From: Parvibaculum sp.
GTDB lineage: Bacteria; Pseudomonadota; Alphaproteobacteria; Parvibaculales; Parvibaculaceae
Direction of reading: 5' to 3'
DNA: 6,719 nt
NCBI GenBank assembly: GCA_020062605.1
Contig: JAGUWA010000410.1
Span: 1-6,719, forward strand
The position numbers were made by a program, and so were the translations under genes. This document shows, in pieces, positions 5,625 through 6,719 of the stretch (positions within the stretch are counted from its first letter, which is position 1; each line of letters opens with the position of its first letter). The notes under the pieces are model-generated. The model was not told where the DNA came from. It ran no database searches and was given only the letters and a program-made list of their open reading frames with translations.

Positions 5625-6719
5625 ATCAGCTTCACGAAGCGGTCGAAGAGGTAGTGTGAATCCATCGGGCCCGGAGAGGCCTCGGGGTGATACTGGACGG
5701 AGAAGACGGGGCGGTCCTTCAGGCGGATGCCGCAATTCGATCCGTCGAAAAGCGAGACATGCGTCTCTTCGAGATCGGACCCGAGGCTTTCGCGCGAGAC
5801 GGCGAAGCCGTGATTCATCGAGGTGATCTCGACCTTGCCGGTCGTGTGGTCCTTCACGGGATGGTTCGCGCCGTGATGGCCCTGATGCATCTTTTCCGTC
5901 TTCGCGCCGAGCGCCAGCGCGAGCATCTGGTGCCCCAGACAAATGCCGAAGACGGGCTTGCCGCTGGCGACGAGTTTCCTGATTTCCGGCACGGCATATT
6001 CGCCCGTCGCCGCCGGGTCGCCCGGTCCGTTCGACAGGAAGACGCCGTCCGGGTTCATCGCCAATATGTCTTCCGCCTTGGTTTCGGCGGGAACGACCGT
6101 CACCTCGCAGCCGGCGCTTGTGAGGCAGCGCAGGATGTTGCGCTTGATGCCGTAGTCGATGGCGACGACGCGATGCTTCAACTCATGTCCCGGCTCGTAG
6201 CCGCAGCCCCATTTCCAGCGCGCCTCGTTCCACGTGTAGCTCTGGCCGCAGGTCACGTCCTTCACGAGGTCGAGGCCGACCATGCCGGGCCAGCCGCGCG
6301 CCTTTTCGAGCAGCGCGGGCACGTCGAAATTGTCCGACGGATCATGCGCGATGAGCCCGTCCACATAACCCTTCTCGCGGATGCGGCGCGTCAGGGCGCG
6401 CGTATCGATGCCGGAAAGGCCGATGATGCCGCGCGCCTTCAGCCAGCCGTCGAGATGCCGGGCCGCGCGGTAGTTCGATGGATTGGTGATGTCGGCGCGG
6501 ATGACCATGCCCCGCACGCCGGAGGAAGAGGCGAGGTTCGAGGTTTCGATGTCCTCGTCGTTCGCGCCCACATTGCCGATATGCGGGAAGGTGAAGGTGA
6601 TGATCTGGCCGGCATAGGAGGGGTCGGTCAGGATTTCCTGATAGCCCGTGATCGCCGTGTTGAAGCAGACCTCGCCCACCGCTTCGCCCACCGCGCCGAC
6701 GCCGCGTCCCGGAAGCACC
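5609..6719 (-). CDS. carA: Carbamoyl-phosphate synthase, small (glutaminase) subunit, N-terminus cut by the window edge
   Basis: CarA hydrolyses glutamine and passes ammonia to CarB. At least 369 residues are visible; the family is usually about 380-400 long, so roughly 15-30 N-terminal residues lie beyond the right edge. The GTG at 6718 is not a convincing start, since it falls within an expected LPGRGVGAVGEAVGEVCFNT-type stretch. The N-terminal CarA domain contains TAITGYQEILTDPSYAGQII, FPHIGNVG, the GMVIRAD stretch and GIDTRALTRRIREKG. The class I glutamine amidotransferase domain starts near VVAIDYGIKRNILR and includes FLSNGPGDP, the nucleophile elbow PVFGICLGHQ with Cys at visible residue 260, GANHPV, MNHGFAV and the His/Glu pair in YHPEASPGP (visible residues 344 and 346). 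The catalytic triad is therefore complete. The TGA stop overlaps the ATG of the next gene. The promoter is outside the window, so regulation by pyrimidines or arginine cannot be judged. Confidence 0.99.
   Translation of the reverse strand, partial: VLPGRGVGAVGEAVGEVCFNTAITGYQEILTDPSYAGQIITFTFPHIGNVGANDEDIETSNLASSSGVRGMVIRADITNPSNYRAARHLDGWLKARGIIGLSGIDTRALTRRIREKGYVDGLIAHDPSDNFDVPALLEKARGWPGMVGLDLVKDVTCGQSYTWNEARWKWGCGYEPGHELKHRVVAIDYGIKRNILRCLTSAGCEVTVVPAETKAEDILAMNPDGVFLSNGPGDPAATGEYAVPEIRKLVASGKPVFGICLGHQMLALALGAKTEKMHQGHHGANHPVKDHTTGKVEITSMNHGFAVSRESLGSDLEETHVSLFDGSNCGIRLKDRPVFSVQYHPEASPGPMDSHYLFDRFVKLIEDGK

Noticed and set aside
5610..5942. N-terminal extension of the unknown gene into carA
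   Set aside because: These 111 codons are an out-of-phase shadow of carA, Arg/Pro-rich and GC-rich, whereas the real gene begins where composition changes, at the TGATG junction.
1..6719. CRISPR array, tRNA or rRNA genes
   Set aside because: No regularly spaced repeats and no tRNA or rRNA signatures were seen on either strand; nearly all the DNA is accounted for by coding genes.

Overview
The window is a stretch of bacterial chromosome, most likely from an alphaproteobacterium. The core genes are GC-rich (four sampled lines of carA and carB give 160 G+C in 240 bases, about 67%). The gene set also fits that class: an ELM1-family gene, an Lrp/AsnC regulator, greA and carB side by side, with CarA and CarB both close to the standard proteobacterial proteins. 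The species cannot be named from the sequence.

Layout from left to right. (1) The first 133 codons of an ELM1-family (DUF1022-type) protein lie on the minus strand and run off the left edge. (2) A divergent gap of 113 bp with an AT-rich centre separates it from (3) an Lrp/AsnC-family regulator on the plus strand. (4) greA lies on the minus strand, tail to tail with the regulator and separated by only 7 bp. (5) A 199-bp gap between greA and carB holds a sigma70-like promoter pointing at greA, a terminator-like hairpin and a second GC-rich hairpin. (6) carB, complete, minus strand. (7) An unrecognised 229-codon gene, minus strand. (8) carA, minus strand, lacking only its N-terminus at the right edge.

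Transcription of the right-hand two thirds runs right to left: carA, the unknown gene, carB, then greA. carA and carB encode the two subunits of carbamoyl-phosphate synthetase, which supplies pyrimidine and arginine synthesis. The usual neighbours are here split by a foreign-looking gene (about 49% GC, against about 67% for the sampled flanking lines). That gene starts on the last base of the carA stop codon (TGATG) and stops one base before the carB start (TGAAATG), so it looks built into the operon's translation. It encodes a probable winged-helix domain, a Ser/Thr/Phe/Gly/Pro-rich linker and a C-terminal helical module. This is the most unusual thing in the window.

The second point of interest is the greA leader. 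A promoter-like element lies upstream of a terminator-like hairpin, and the oligo-U tract falls roughly 55 nt after the predicted start. This resembles the E. coli greA leader that makes GraL short RNAs, though it may simply be the end of the car operon.
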